Assembly: GCA_018064805.1 (NCBI GenBank)
Contig: JAGHUN010000115.1
Span: 1 to 57,241 of the forward strand
Direction: 5' to 3'
Source of the DNA: Candidatus Colinaster scatohippi
GTDB taxonomy: Bacteria > Bacillota > Clostridia > Lachnospirales > Lachnospiraceae
Length of the DNA stretch: 57,241 nt
The notes beneath the pieces are model-generated. The model searched no databases. It saw nothing but the letters and a program-made list of their open reading frames with translations, and was not told the DNA's origin. The position numbers and the translations under genes were made by a program. Position 1 is the first letter of the stretch. Each line of letters opens with the position of its first letter. Shown here in pieces: positions 26,076 through 35,466 of the stretch.

Positions 26076-27926
26076 ATGAATGATGAGTTTGAAACAAATA
26101 GCATTGAAAATGGGACATCTTCTGCTGAAAATGATGTTTATGTAAGGATGTCCAAGAGGCGCGCTGAAATAGGCGTTGATAATCAGGCTGATCAGGTTAG
26201 AGTGGATAAACCTGAAGTAATGGATAAGCCGATTGATATACAGATTTCAGAACCTGTTGTGAGTGAGCAGAAGGTAGATATAACTGAAAATGCCTCCGGG
26301 CTATCGCCAATGGATAAGGCTATTGAAGAGTTTGAATCGGCACGTGACAGAAGGGCTGAGAGCCTTAGACAGAGGACTAACAGGTCGACCGGTTACAGGT
26401 CAGATAGTGCCGGTAGATATAATCATCATGTACCGGATGACAGAATGCCGGGAAGGGGCGTGTATTCCTCATACAGATATGATTCTGATAACATGGGACA
26501 GCCGGCTGATAATACGTTTTATAATGGGGCATACAGCGGAGCATTAACGCCGGATGTGCCACCGGTATCAAATCCATCGCAGGATTCTAAACCACCTAAG
26601 AAGAAAAAGGAAAAGGGTTCCGGATCCTTTGGACGAAAGCTGTTATTAACAGTAATTCTTGGTATTGTATTTGGAATTACGGTAGGTGCAACCTTATATG
26701 CACTAAATGAATTTAATATAAAATTGCCATTTGCCATAAATAAGACTATAGAAGATGATGAAATTGAGGTAACAGATGGAGTTGATAAGATTAAGGAGAC
26801 TCCGACTATTAAAGGCAATGACGATGATGTGATTGTTGAGGATGATGACCCTGATGTTTATGAGTCTGAAGTGGATGATTCGGATGTTGACTCGATTGTC
26901 AAGGCATCTGCTGATACCAGAGTAATGGATGTATCAGAGGTTGTAGAGAATGTAATGCCTTCGGTTGTATCTATTACAGGTGATTTCACTATAAGACAAC
27001 GTGACTTTTGGGGACAGGTTTATGAACAGCAGTCTTCAGGAAGTGGTTCGGGTATTATTATCGGACAGGATGAACAGTTTCTGCTTATAGCTACTAATAA
27101 TCATGTAGTTGAGGATGCTGACAAGTTAAAGGTTCAGTTCATAGATGGCACAGAAGCCGAAGCCAGAATTAAAGGCACAGATAGTAAGATAGATCTTGCG
27201 GTAATTCTTGTTAGTATTTCTGATCTTACAACATCTACTAAAAATGCGATAAGCGTTGCGGTATTGGGAGATTCAGATTCTTTAAAAGTAGGCGAACCGG
27301 CAATTGCAATTGGTAATGCGTTAGGATATGGACAATCTGTCACAACCGGCGTAATAAGCGCTGTAAATAGAAGACTTGAAATGTCAGACGGAACAGTTGC
27401 AGAAGGACTTATTCAGACGGATGCTGCCATTAATCCGGGTAATTCAGGTGGAGCACTTCTTAATGCTTCGGGTGAAGTAATTGGAATAAATTCAAGTAAA
27501 ATTGGTGGAACAACCATTGATGGCGTTGGATTTGCAATACCAATTTCATCAGCGGAACCAATCTTAAGTGATATTGTATTAAGCGATGAACGTGTGAAGG
27601 TTGCCAGTGGCAAAGAAGGATATTTGGGAATCGGAGGCGTTACTGTAACTGAAGAAGCATCTCAGATGTATGGAATTCCTGTAGGAGTTGTTGTTAGGCA
27701 GGTTTATGAAGGTACAGGAGCTGAACAGGCGGGTATATTGCAGGGAGATGTAATTGTTACTATCGGAAGAAAGAGCGTAAAATCAATGGATGCGCTGAAG
27801 GAAGAACTTACATACTATGAAGCAGGTGAAACCGTATCCGTTGAAATATACAGAAATGTTGATGGTACATATGAATCGCAGACCGTTTCGGTTGAATTGG
27901 TTAGTGAGGGTGACCTTAAGGATTAA
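26076..27926 (+). CDS. htrA: HtrA/DegP-type membrane serine protease
   Basis: A 616-residue protease for misfolded proteins outside the membrane. A long hydrophilic, disordered inner tail (1-185) is followed by a membrane helix (about 188-210), an acidic linker, a trypsin-like domain with His343 in TNNHVVE, Asp373 in IDLAV and Ser457 in NPGNSGGAL, and a PDZ domain (about 525-610). ATG 26076 follows GGAGGAG by six bases; an upstream GTG at 26058 would itself overlap that site. It is set apart from glmS by its own promoter-like region and ends at a clear terminator. Confidence 0.93.
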   Translation: MNDEFETNSIENGTSSAENDVYVRMSKRRAEIGVDNQADQVRVDKPEVMDKPIDIQISEPVVSEQKVDITENASGLSPMDKAIEEFESARDRRAESLRQRTNRSTGYRSDSAGRYNHHVPDDRMPGRGVYSSYRYDSDNMGQPADNTFYNGAYSGALTPDVPPVSNPSQDSKPPKKKKEKGSGSFGRKLLLTVILGIVFGITVGATLYALNEFNIKLPFAINKTIEDDEIEVTDGVDKIKETPTIKGNDDDVIVEDDDPDVYESEVDDSDVDSIVKASADTRVMDVSEVVENVMPSVVSITGDFTIRQRDFWGQVYEQQSSGSGSGIIIGQDEQFLLIATNNHVVEDADKLKVQFIDGTEAEARIKGTDSKIDLAVILVSISDLTTSTKNAISVAVLGDSDSLKVGEPAIAIGNALGYGQSVTTGVISAVNRRLEMSDGTVAEGLIQTDAAINPGNSGGALLNASGEVIGINSSKIGGTTIDGVGFAIPISSAEPILSDIVLSDERVKVASGKEGYLGIGGVTVTEEASQMYGIPVGVVVRQVYEGTGAEQAGILQGDVIVTIGRKSVKSMDALKEELTYYEAGETVSVEIYRNVDGTYESQTVSVELVSEGDLKD

Positions 27927-27953
27927 AACTTGGTAATTATTATGATATAATAT

Positions 27954-27984
27954 GAAAAGTCTGATGGTTAGCATCAGACTTTTC
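27954..27984 (+). terminator. Terminator hairpin after htrA
   Basis: A perfect 13-bp stem (27954-27966 with 27972-27984) closes a GTTAG loop. The right arm ends in CTTTTC and is followed by TTGTTGTTG, a moderate T-rich tail. Confidence 0.8.
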
Positions 27985-28162
27985 TTGTTGTTGTAGCAGA
28001 GCATTATATATAAAACATTTATTATATGTGAGCTTTGTGGACGAGCATAAGGGAATAGTTTTCCGTCTGCTCGATTGATTATTGATGTTGTGAACAGGGA
28101 ACAAAACAGAAGAGAATATCCTTTGATATATGTATCCGAGTTCACCGGAAATGAGGAATGTT

Positions 28163-29824
28163 ATGAACGAATACGAGCAGGTATGTATATTGTGCCATCG
28201 TACGGAAAGCCAGGCAGGAAGAATGACACCATTAATCAATGGTATGTGTGTATGTCAGGATTGTATGAACAGGACAATGGAAATGGTTAGCCGATATGAT
28301 TTCGGAAATATGGGACTTAATCCTGATGAGATAAAGGAAGTAATGAACAACCTGAATATTCAGGGCTTTAATAGGAAGGCCACAACAGATACAGCCCAAA
28401 GTGAGAGTGACAAAAAGACACCCTCTGAAAATGGCCAGGAAGGCTCTTGTAATAAAAAAGAGGATACAGATATAGCCTCAAGCAATGAAACTCCTTATAC
28501 GGGCAAAACAGGCGGTTCTGAAGTGGATAGCTCTGAAAAGGAGGATAATGATCCCGATAATAATCCTGAAAAGAAGAATGAGCCGAAGGGAACTCCGCTT
28601 GGAAGTATTTTTTCGGGAATGCCTAATATAAGTTTTCTTAATATGGCAGATTTATTCGGAGGAGCAGAACCGGGAAGGGCTAGAGTCAAGAAAAAAGAAG
28701 AGCATAAGCCCATAATCGAGCTTAAGGATATTCCGGCACCTCATGAGATAAAGGAAAAGCTTGATGAATATGTGATAGGCCAGGAAAAAGCAAAAAAAAT
28801 TATATCCGTTGCCGTATATAACCATTATAAGCGTGTTGCGACAGATACAATGGATGAAATTGAAATTGAGAAGTCAAATGTTCTGATGATTGGACCTACA
28901 GGTAGTGGTAAGACTTATCTTGTTAAAACTCTTGCCAGAATTCTTGATGTTCCTCTTGCAATTACGGATGCTACATCGCTTACGGAAGCAGGATATATCG
29001 GTGATGATATTGAAAGTGTAGTTTCAAAGCTTTTAGCGGCAGCCGACAATGATGTTGACAGAGCAGAGCAGGGTATCATATTTATTGATGAGATTGATAA
29101 AATAGCGAAAAAGCATAATCATGGTTCGAGAGATGTTAATGGTGAATCCGTTCAGCAGGGTATGTTGAAGCTACTGGAGGGGGCCAATATTGAGGTTCCG
29201 GTAGGAGCATCAAGTAAAAATGCCATGGTGCCTATGACAACGATTAATACGCGTAATATCCTGTTTATATGTGGTGGTGCATTCCCGGAACTGGATGAGA
29301 TTATTAAGCAGAGGCTTAGAAAAAAGACATCTATAGGATATGGTGCGGAACTGAAGGATCAGTTTGACCATGACAAGGAAATTCTTAACAAAGTAACAAT
29401 AGATGATCTTAAGAAGTTTGGCATGATTCCTGAGTTCCTTGGCCGTCTTCCAATCGTCTGTACATTACAGGGGTTATCTGAGGAAATGCTTGTCAGAATA
29501 CTGAAAGAACCGCGGAATGCGATACTTAAGCAGTATGAGAAATTGCTGGAACTCGATGAAGTTAAATTAGAATTTACGGACGAAGCGCTTGGAGAAATAG
29601 CTAAAAGAGCCTTGGAAAAGGATACTGGCGCAAGAGCTCTCAGAGCAATTATAGAAGAGCTAATGCTTGATATAATGTATGAGATTCCTAAGGATGATAA
29701 TATTGGAACAGTTACGATAACTAAGGAGTATATAGAAGGAACGGGCGGCCCTATTATAGACATAAGAAGCAAGGCTGCACATGTAGAAAAGGAAGATGTA
29801 AAGGAGCCGGAAAATAATGATTAA
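28163..29824 (+). CDS. Divergent ClpX-like AAA+ unfoldase
   Basis: A 553-residue ClpX relative. A four-Cys zinc finger (Cys8, Cys11, Cys31, Cys34) starts the protein. A long acidic, low-complexity linker (about 60-185) replaces the short one of standard ClpX (about 420 residues in all). The AAA+ core has Walker A GPTGSGKTYL near residue 243, pore loop GYIGDD, Walker B IIFIDEIDKI and the C-terminal GARALRAI. The ClpP-contact loop reads IGY rather than IGF, and the region of the RKH loop reads ASSKNAM. I choose ATG 28163 after TGAGGA because the zinc finger then begins as in ClpX. It may be a second copy with altered protease pairing or substrates, rather than the housekeeping clpX. Confidence 0.82.
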   Translation: MNEYEQVCILCHRTESQAGRMTPLINGMCVCQDCMNRTMEMVSRYDFGNMGLNPDEIKEVMNNLNIQGFNRKATTDTAQSESDKKTPSENGQEGSCNKKEDTDIASSNETPYTGKTGGSEVDSSEKEDNDPDNNPEKKNEPKGTPLGSIFSGMPNISFLNMADLFGGAEPGRARVKKKEEHKPIIELKDIPAPHEIKEKLDEYVIGQEKAKKIISVAVYNHYKRVATDTMDEIEIEKSNVLMIGPTGSGKTYLVKTLARILDVPLAITDATSLTEAGYIGDDIESVVSKLLAAADNDVDRAEQGIIFIDEIDKIAKKHNHGSRDVNGESVQQGMLKLLEGANIEVPVGASSKNAMVPMTTINTRNILFICGGAFPELDEIIKQRLRKKTSIGYGAELKDQFDHDKEILNKVTIDDLKKFGMIPEFLGRLPIVCTLQGLSEEMLVRILKEPRNAILKQYEKLLELDEVKLEFTDEALGEIAKRALEKDTGARALRAIIEELMLDIMYEIPKDDNIGTVTITKEYIEGTGGPIIDIRSKAAHVEKEDVKEPENND

Positions 29825-30257
29825 CCTTATTCTTCCGGCAATAATAGCCGGTGGTGACTGCAGCATTAAGCGCCACAGGGAGGAAAATGACGAGGAATAT
29901 GAGTATTTAAACGGTAAAGTAAAGGTTGTTACATATCATAATAAAGGGGCCTTTCTTAATTTGGGAGATAAATACCCATTCGTTGTTTTGGTTCTTTCAA
30001 TGATTTTTACCTTTCTGATTGGCATTTTATTTGTGTTCTCGCTTGGATTTAAGGGAAGAGGCATACTAAAAGCAGGGCTGGGCCTTTTACTTGGCGGAGC
30101 TTTTAGTAATACCTATGACAGACTGAAGAAGGGATATGTAGTTGATTACCTTAATTTTCCTCATGCGCCGGGAAAAATCAGACAGATAATCTTTAATATA
30201 TCTGATTTTGCAATTATAATTGGATCATTGATGAGTATTTTCGTCGAAAAGCAGTAA
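29817..30257 (+). CDS. Signal peptidase II-like membrane protein
   Basis: A 146-residue protein with about three or four membrane helices and both active-site blocks of LspA, the aspartyl protease that removes lipoprotein signal peptides: HNKGAFLNL, GGAFSNTYDRLKKGYVVDYL (first Asp) and FNISDFAIIIG (second Asp). The N-terminal helix is short and the usual DQ-x-T-K block reads GGDCSIKRH, so it is a divergent member. It overlaps the ClpX-like gene by eight bases and ends before a terminator. The substrate may be a subset of lipoproteins. Confidence 0.75.
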   Translation: MINLILPAIIAGGDCSIKRHREENDEEYEYLNGKVKVVTYHNKGAFLNLGDKYPFVVLVLSMIFTFLIGILFVFSLGFKGRGILKAGLGLLLGGAFSNTYDRLKKGYVVDYLNFPHAPGKIRQIIFNISDFAIIIGSLMSIFVEKQ

Positions 30258-30318
30258 AAAATGGGTGCTATTTATTGAAAAAACTGTACACTATTTTATG
30301 ATTTAAGTTTTAAAATGC

Positions 30319-30356
30319 GTATCCGGGTTGGTTTTTGCCAATTCGGGTATTTTTTT
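30319..30356 (+). terminator. Rho-independent terminator after the LspA-like gene
   Basis: A 13-pair stem with four G-T pairs (30319-30331 with 30338-30350) and a TTTTTG loop is followed by seven T residues. Confidence 0.75.
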
Positions 30357-30587
30357 GCAAAAAATGCTGTTTTATGGTTCTGAAATGATCAAAAAATTGA
30401 CGAATAATTTTTGTTTTATTTTCTGCATTGAATTAAGTGCGTTATTATAGATGCATTGCGTGCTATGGTGAAATGCAAGATTTATAGATTAGTAATGCAC
30501 GTTATGAAAAGATAAAAAATATAAAGCCTTAAAATAAGGGAAAAATTGTGCAATTCAACTTGCAAAATGCTTTATTACCATTTTTTA

Positions 30588-30670
30588 TGTGGATAAGGTC
30601 TGGTAATTACAAATTTGGTGGTATAATAATGTGGTGATTTATCCACGAAGTTATCAACTAATGTGGATAA
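30588..30670. promoter_or_regulatory. DnaA-box cluster around an extended -10 promoter
   Basis: TGTGGATAA (complement TTATCCACA, the consensus DnaA box) occurs at 30588-30596 and 30662-30670. TTATCCACG (one mismatch) is at 30639-30647 and TTATCAACT (two mismatches) at 30651-30659. Between the first two lies TGG-TATAAT (30619-30627), an extended -10 box. The boxes would flank the start site of the MATE transporter gene, which suggests control by DnaA or a DnaA-titrating site. Confidence 0.6.
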
Positions 30671-30742
30671 GTATTAAAATTAGATTTGATGTATCATATA
30701 GAACTCATTTCATGTGCTATCTAATGGAGGATTGAGATAAAT

Positions 30743-32134
30743 ATGCTGGAAAAATTCAAAAAGAAGTTTGTTGGAGACAGAAACTTCTATATATATGTTA
30801 TTGGAATAGTGGTTCCGATGATTTTGCAGAACGTGGTTACAAATTTCGTCAGTCTCCTTGATAATATTATGGTCGGCCGCATAGGAACTGAGCAAATGAG
30901 CGGTGTTGCTATTGTTAATCAGTTCATTTTTGTGTTCAATATAAGCATATTTGGGGCTGTTTCGGGACCGGGAATCTTTGGTTCGCAGTATTATGGTAAA
31001 AAAGATTATGAGGGGCAACGCTATACTTTTCGTTTTAGAGTATTAATTGGTGCCATAATCATGGGAATTGCCATAATTCTGTTCAAATTCAGGGATGTGC
31101 AGCTGATTTCGTTATATTTGACAGAGAGCGAATCTGCAGGAGATATTGCCTTGACGCTTGCCTCGGCCAGAGAGTATCTGGCTATAATGCTATGGTGTAC
31201 AATTCCGTTTACTTTTGGACAGATATACTCAAGTGTTGTAAGAGAGTGTGAAGAAACAAAAATACCGATGATTGCTGCATTTTCGGCAGTGGGTGTTAAT
31301 TTAATTCTTGATTATACGCTGATATTTGGTAAATTCGGATTCCCGGTTATGGGGGTAAGAGGTGCAGCGGTTGCAACAGTAATTGCAAAAACTATAGAGG
31401 CTTTAGTGGTAATTATATGGGTTCATACTCATAAGGATAAGAATTGCTATATTATAGGCGCATACAGAGGGTTTAAGATACCGTGGAACCTGGTAAAAGC
31501 GATAGCTGTAAAGAGTGCTCCGCTTATGCTCAATGAATTTCTTTGGGCGTATGGAATGGCTATGACCAATCAGTGCTACTCTGTGAGGGGGCTTAATGTT
31601 GTTGCTGCACAGAATATTTGTGGAACAATGACTAATCTTTTTGGTGTTATTTATCTGCAATTGGGGGCGTCTATATCCATTATTGTTGGTCAGAGACTGG
31701 GGGCAGGAAGGCTGAAGGAAGCTAAGGATTATGATAATAAGCTGATTGCCTTTAGTGTAGGTGTTTGCGTTTGCGTAGCGGCAATAATGCTGCCTGTAGC
31801 ACAGGTATTTCCTTATTTGTATAACACACAGGATGATATTAGGATGCTGGCAACTACATTTATTACAATTCAGGCATGCGTTATGCCGCTGTGGTCCTTT
31901 TCAAATGCCTGTTATTTCACTCTTAGGAGTGGTGGAAATACATTAATTACGTTTGTTTTTGACTCAGTATTTACGTGGGTGGTGATGATTCCGCTTGTAT
32001 TTACATTGACTAAATTCACATTGCTTCCGATAGTTTTGATATTCTTTATTGTTAATTTCTCTGAAATAATTAAGGTTACTATGGGATATATTATGGTAAA
32101 GAGTAATAAATGGATGAATACAATAGTGGAATAG
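30743..32134 (+). CDS. MATE-family efflux transporter
   Basis: A 463-residue protein with about twelve membrane helices in two homologous halves, as in multidrug and toxic compound extrusion transporters that export substrates in exchange for Na+ or H+. The first half holds SLLDNIMVGRIGTEQMSGVA and the second NEFLWAYGMAMTNQ, both typical of MATE proteins. GGAGG lies 12 bases before the ATG, rather far. It stands alone between the DnaA-box region and the radical SAM gene. Confidence 0.9.
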   Translation: MLEKFKKKFVGDRNFYIYVIGIVVPMILQNVVTNFVSLLDNIMVGRIGTEQMSGVAIVNQFIFVFNISIFGAVSGPGIFGSQYYGKKDYEGQRYTFRFRVLIGAIIMGIAIILFKFRDVQLISLYLTESESAGDIALTLASAREYLAIMLWCTIPFTFGQIYSSVVRECEETKIPMIAAFSAVGVNLILDYTLIFGKFGFPVMGVRGAAVATVIAKTIEALVVIIWVHTHKDKNCYIIGAYRGFKIPWNLVKAIAVKSAPLMLNEFLWAYGMAMTNQCYSVRGLNVVAAQNICGTMTNLFGVIYLQLGASISIIVGQRLGAGRLKEAKDYDNKLIAFSVGVCVCVAAIMLPVAQVFPYLYNTQDDIRMLATTFITIQACVMPLWSFSNACYFTLRSGGNTLITFVFDSVFTWVVMIPLVFTLTKFTLLPIVLIFFIVNFSEIIKVTMGYIMVKSNKWMNTIVE

Positions 32135-32166
32135 GATGATATAGAAGCTGTTTTGAGTGGTGTAAA

Positions 32167-32195
32167 TTGACACAAAATGGCATAAATGCTATGAT
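32167..32195 (+). promoter_or_regulatory. Consensus-like promoter of the radical SAM gene
   Basis: TTGACA at 32167-32172 and TATGAT at 32190-32195 are separated by exactly 17 bp. The start site would be near 32202, giving a leader of about 35 bases. Confidence 0.8.
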
Positions 32196-32237
32196 AACAA
32201 GGCTATATATTGTATAAAAATAGCGATGGAGGACTAT

Positions 32238-33221
32238 ATGTCGATTAAAGTACATAATTTTATGGGAAGATTTGGATGGGAAATGCAGAAAAGATTCCCT
32301 ATGCTTTCTGCAAATGCTTATCTTAAGCTCCAGTTTATGACTCGAAGAAAAAGTCAGAAGAAGTATATTGAACTTTTTAATAATAATGAAGAAGTTCCAA
32401 TGCCTCTTATTGTTAATATTGAGACAATTAACAGATGTAACAGTAACTGCGCATTTTGTACGGCAAATAAATATGCGGAGAAGAGACCTTATAAGAGAAT
32501 GGAAGACGATCTCTTCTATAAAATAGTGGATCAGTTAGCAGACTGGGGATTTAAGGGACATCTTACACTATATGGCAATAATGAACCATGGCTGGACACA
32601 AGAATTGTTGAGTTTCATAAATATTGTCGGGAGAAACTGCCTGAGTGCTTCATTTTCATGTCCACAAATGGAATTCTTCTGGATATTGAGAAGGTCAAGG
32701 CGATTGCACCGTATGTAGATCAGCTTATTATTAATAATTATTGTGAAGATATGAAAATTCGCGATAATGTTAATGAAATTATAGAGTATGCCAAGGCTAA
32801 TGAGGATGAATTCAAGAATGTTGAGATTCTTGTTCAGATGCGTTATGTAAAGGCAGTGCTTACAAATAGAGCAGGAAGCGCTCCAAATAAGGAATCTAAA
32901 GGAAAAATTATTAAGGAAACCTGCCTTATGCCATATACGGATGTGTTCATTTTCCCGGATGGAAGAATGGGGTTATGCTGTTGTGACAATTTCGAAAGCA
33001 CTACTCTTGGTGATTTGACTAAGCAAAATATTAAGGAAGCTTGGGAAGGACAGGCATATAAGAATGCCAGAGATCTTATGAAGGACGGCAGACAGAATCA
33101 TCCATTCTGCAAGCTTTGTGACTTCATTGATGCCGGAACAAGAATGGATATGGTTAATGATGTAATTAATGGCAGACCTTTACGCGGCGCCAGACAGTCC
33201 ATGTTTGCTAAAAAGAATTAA
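32238..33221 (+). CDS. Radical SAM/SPASM-type protein
   Basis: A 327-residue enzyme with the radical SAM cluster motif C-x3-C-x2-C (CNSNCAFC, about residues 72-79), GNNEPW in place of the glycine-rich SAM motif, and C-terminal cysteines (CLMPYTD, GLCCCDNF, FCKLC) like a SPASM or twitch domain binding a second iron-sulphur cluster. Such enzymes modify peptides, proteins or sugars by radical chemistry; no substrate gene is next to it. GGAGG lies five bases before ATG 32238, so I prefer this to an ATG at 32226. It appears to be a single-gene unit with its own promoter and a following hairpin. Confidence 0.85.
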   Translation: MSIKVHNFMGRFGWEMQKRFPMLSANAYLKLQFMTRRKSQKKYIELFNNNEEVPMPLIVNIETINRCNSNCAFCTANKYAEKRPYKRMEDDLFYKIVDQLADWGFKGHLTLYGNNEPWLDTRIVEFHKYCREKLPECFIFMSTNGILLDIEKVKAIAPYVDQLIINNYCEDMKIRDNVNEIIEYAKANEDEFKNVEILVQMRYVKAVLTNRAGSAPNKESKGKIIKETCLMPYTDVFIFPDGRMGLCCCDNFESTTLGDLTKQNIKEAWEGQAYKNARDLMKDGRQNHPFCKLCDFIDAGTRMDMVNDVINGRPLRGARQSMFAKKN

Positions 33222-33236
33222 TTATTTGTAATAGGT

Positions 33237-33259
33237 GACCACCGGCTTTGTCGGTGGTC
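33237..33259 (+). terminator. Hairpin after the radical SAM gene
   Basis: GACCACCG (33237-33244) and CGGTGGTC (33252-33259) form a perfect 8-bp GC-rich stem with a seven-base loop. Only a poor T-run follows (TTACTATATT), so termination may be partial. Confidence 0.6.
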
Positions 33260-33318
33260 TTACTATATTATGGCCGAACAGGTCTCTGGTTTATGTTGTT
33301 CGAATAAGGAGCATATAA

Positions 33319-35466
33319 TTGAAAACAGTGGTGGAAAAACTAAAAAATAATATTTTGATTAAATATTTGCTAGTAGCCGTTATACTCTCTTTTTTGGTTG
33401 AAATTAGCATTTTTAACTATTCGTCATGGAGAAGTATAGGTTTGGTAGCTGTTCCAATCACGGGAGAGATAAGTGCAGATGAAACGGGTATGTGCGAAAT
33501 ATCACGTGATATAGAATGCTTAAATATTAGAAATTTCAGAATCAACAATCTTAAACTTGAGAATTGCAGCAGCGCAGATGTAACAATAAGAATTGCAGAT
33601 GAGGGAGATGCGTATTTGTATGAATTGCCAACCTTCAGAGTTACGGATGAGGTTGAGTCAACAGGATTTACAAATATATATCCGTATGGCAGAGTTAATA
33701 AGATAACGGTTGCAATCAATGTGCCGGAGGGTGGTAAGGCAACCATATCAGGTATGGATCTTAACGTGCGAAGGCCATTTGATATTAAATTCTTAAGAGT
33801 GATTATTTTATCAGTTTTGATTTGGGTACTTATTGCTTTTTGGAAAAAAGAGGAAAGTGAATGTTGGCAAAATGGTTCAAATGCAACCGATAATGACACG
33901 GAAAAAGAACAGACCGAGTTGGTCAACACACCACGCAAACGCTTTATTTACAAGGGGTTGGCGCGAAAAGATAAAAAACAAGCGGTCGTTATTGTATTGG
34001 TGGCGATCTTACTTATACTTTTAGGCAGATGGATGAATGTAAGTAATGAAAAGATAGTTAGCTGCCCATGGCCACATCATAAACAGTATCAGGAATTGGC
34101 GGTAGCGCTAAGCAACGGAACGGTAAAGCTTGTGGAGAAAGAAGTCAGTCCCCTTCTTTTGGAAAAAGAAAATCCATATGACACAGGTGCCCTGATGGCT
34201 GAAGAAATTCCATACCAGATGGATTATGCATATTATAATGGAAGCTATTATGTCTATTTTGGAATAGCAGCAGAGATTCTATTGTATTATCCATATTACA
34301 TAATAACCGGCAAACCGTTATCTAATTACAATGCTCAATATTTGTTATATCTTGTTTTAGTTTTTGGTGTATTCATGACGATGCGTGAAATGTGTTTCAA
34401 ATTCGGAACAGATAATGACGATTGTAACGAAAGTAAGATATCCTTAATTTCATATCTGATGTTATGTACATCTGCTGTACTTATATCGAATAATGTGTAT
34501 TTGATTTCAAGGTCTGATATATATAATATTCCGATTATGGCAGCTACAGCATTTACCTGGACGGGCATATTTTTCTGGTTAAGATCTTATATATATAGAG
34601 AAGAAAAGACATCAAGATGCATAAGCATATGCCTTGGATCACTATGCATGGCGCTTGTAGCGGGTTGCAGACCGCAAATGCTTTTCTTTAGTGTTTTGGC
34701 AATTTTTATATTTGTCTTATGCAGTGGGAAAAATAAAGCTGGCATATCTATTACAAATAGAAAACTCTTTACGAGGGACACCCTTTGCGATACATTATGC
34801 TTCGTTGTCCCTTATATAGTGGTGGCGGTAGTAGTTTGCTGGTATAATCAGGCCAGATTTGGCTCTATATTAGATTTCGGAGCAACATATAGTCTCACAT
34901 CTAATGATATGAATCACAGAGGCTTTAATTTTGACAGGCTATTTAAAGGATTATTTGCCTTTTTCTTACAGCCTCCGGTATTATCGATGGATTTTCCGTA
35001 TTTGGATTCATCTGTTCTTAAGTCTGATTATATGGGGAAAAATCTTACCGAGTTTGTTTACGGTGGCTGCTTTGTGACTAATTTGATGCTTTTATCGGTG
35101 TTTGTACCGATATTTTCGGGATTTAAAGGGTTCAAAGCTGATTTAAAGGCCATATATTTAACTCTTGTTGTGGGTGCTGTTGTTATTGCGGCATTCGATG
35201 TAAACGGAGCCGGAGTGCTATACAGGTATACATGCGATTTCGTTCCGGGACTTATGCTTGCATCCTATATCATTTGGATTGTTATTTTGGGAAGAGAAAA
35301 ATTACAGACAGGAAATAGGCAGATTGTGGAAAGAGTATTCATTATTTGCGTGATTTGGGGACTTATTTACAGTTTTATGGTATTTATGGGAACAAGTGGA
35401 AGTATAAGCCTTAAAAATGACAGTATATATTTGTATGAGCATATCAGGGAGTATTTCAGATTATGA
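33319..35466 (+). CDS. Polytopic membrane protein, possible lipid-linked glycosyltransferase
   Basis: I do not recognise a precise family. The 715-residue protein has a first helix (about 12-32), an outer beta-rich segment to about 155, a second helix (156-173), a charged inner loop, and then about ten more helices. The YYVYFGIAAEILLYYPYYI segment resembles loops in GT-C membrane glycosyltransferases of the PMT/ArnT style, but no clear catalytic Asp pair stands out. It starts with TTG, seven bases after AAGGAG (33306-33311). Its stop overlaps the start of the acyltransferase gene (ATGA), so the two are translationally coupled and may act on the same surface glycan. Confidence 0.6.
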   Translation: MKTVVEKLKNNILIKYLLVAVILSFLVEISIFNYSSWRSIGLVAVPITGEISADETGMCEISRDIECLNIRNFRINNLKLENCSSADVTIRIADEGDAYLYELPTFRVTDEVESTGFTNIYPYGRVNKITVAINVPEGGKATISGMDLNVRRPFDIKFLRVIILSVLIWVLIAFWKKEESECWQNGSNATDNDTEKEQTELVNTPRKRFIYKGLARKDKKQAVVIVLVAILLILLGRWMNVSNEKIVSCPWPHHKQYQELAVALSNGTVKLVEKEVSPLLLEKENPYDTGALMAEEIPYQMDYAYYNGSYYVYFGIAAEILLYYPYYIITGKPLSNYNAQYLLYLVLVFGVFMTMREMCFKFGTDNDDCNESKISLISYLMLCTSAVLISNNVYLISRSDIYNIPIMAATAFTWTGIFFWLRSYIYREEKTSRCISICLGSLCMALVAGCRPQMLFFSVLAIFIFVLCSGKNKAGISITNRKLFTRDTLCDTLCFVVPYIVVAVVVCWYNQARFGSILDFGATYSLTSNDMNHRGFNFDRLFKGLFAFFLQPPVLSMDFPYLDSSVLKSDYMGKNLTEFVYGGCFVTNLMLLSVFVPIFSGFKGFKADLKAIYLTLVVGAVVIAAFDVNGAGVLYRYTCDFVPGLMLASYIIWIVILGREKLQTGNRQIVERVFIICVIWGLIYSFMVFMGTSGSISLKNDSIYLYEHIREYFRL

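Larger units (their letters stand above)
30258..30742. other. 485-bp AT-rich intergenic region
   Basis: It contains the terminator at 30319-30356, an AT-rich stretch from about 30357 to 30580 in which I find no gene or RNA that I can name, then the DnaA-box cluster and extended -10 promoter at 30588-30670, and the leader of the MATE gene. Confidence 0.7.

Noticed and set aside
27935-27951. TGA-TATAAT extended -10 box after htrA
   Set aside because: A start from it would fall inside the terminator stem, and no -35 or suitable downstream leader fits.
30258-30742. Replication origin at the DnaA boxes
   Set aside because: No dnaA, dnaN, rpmH or gyrase genes nearby and only four boxes; a regulatory cluster is more likely.
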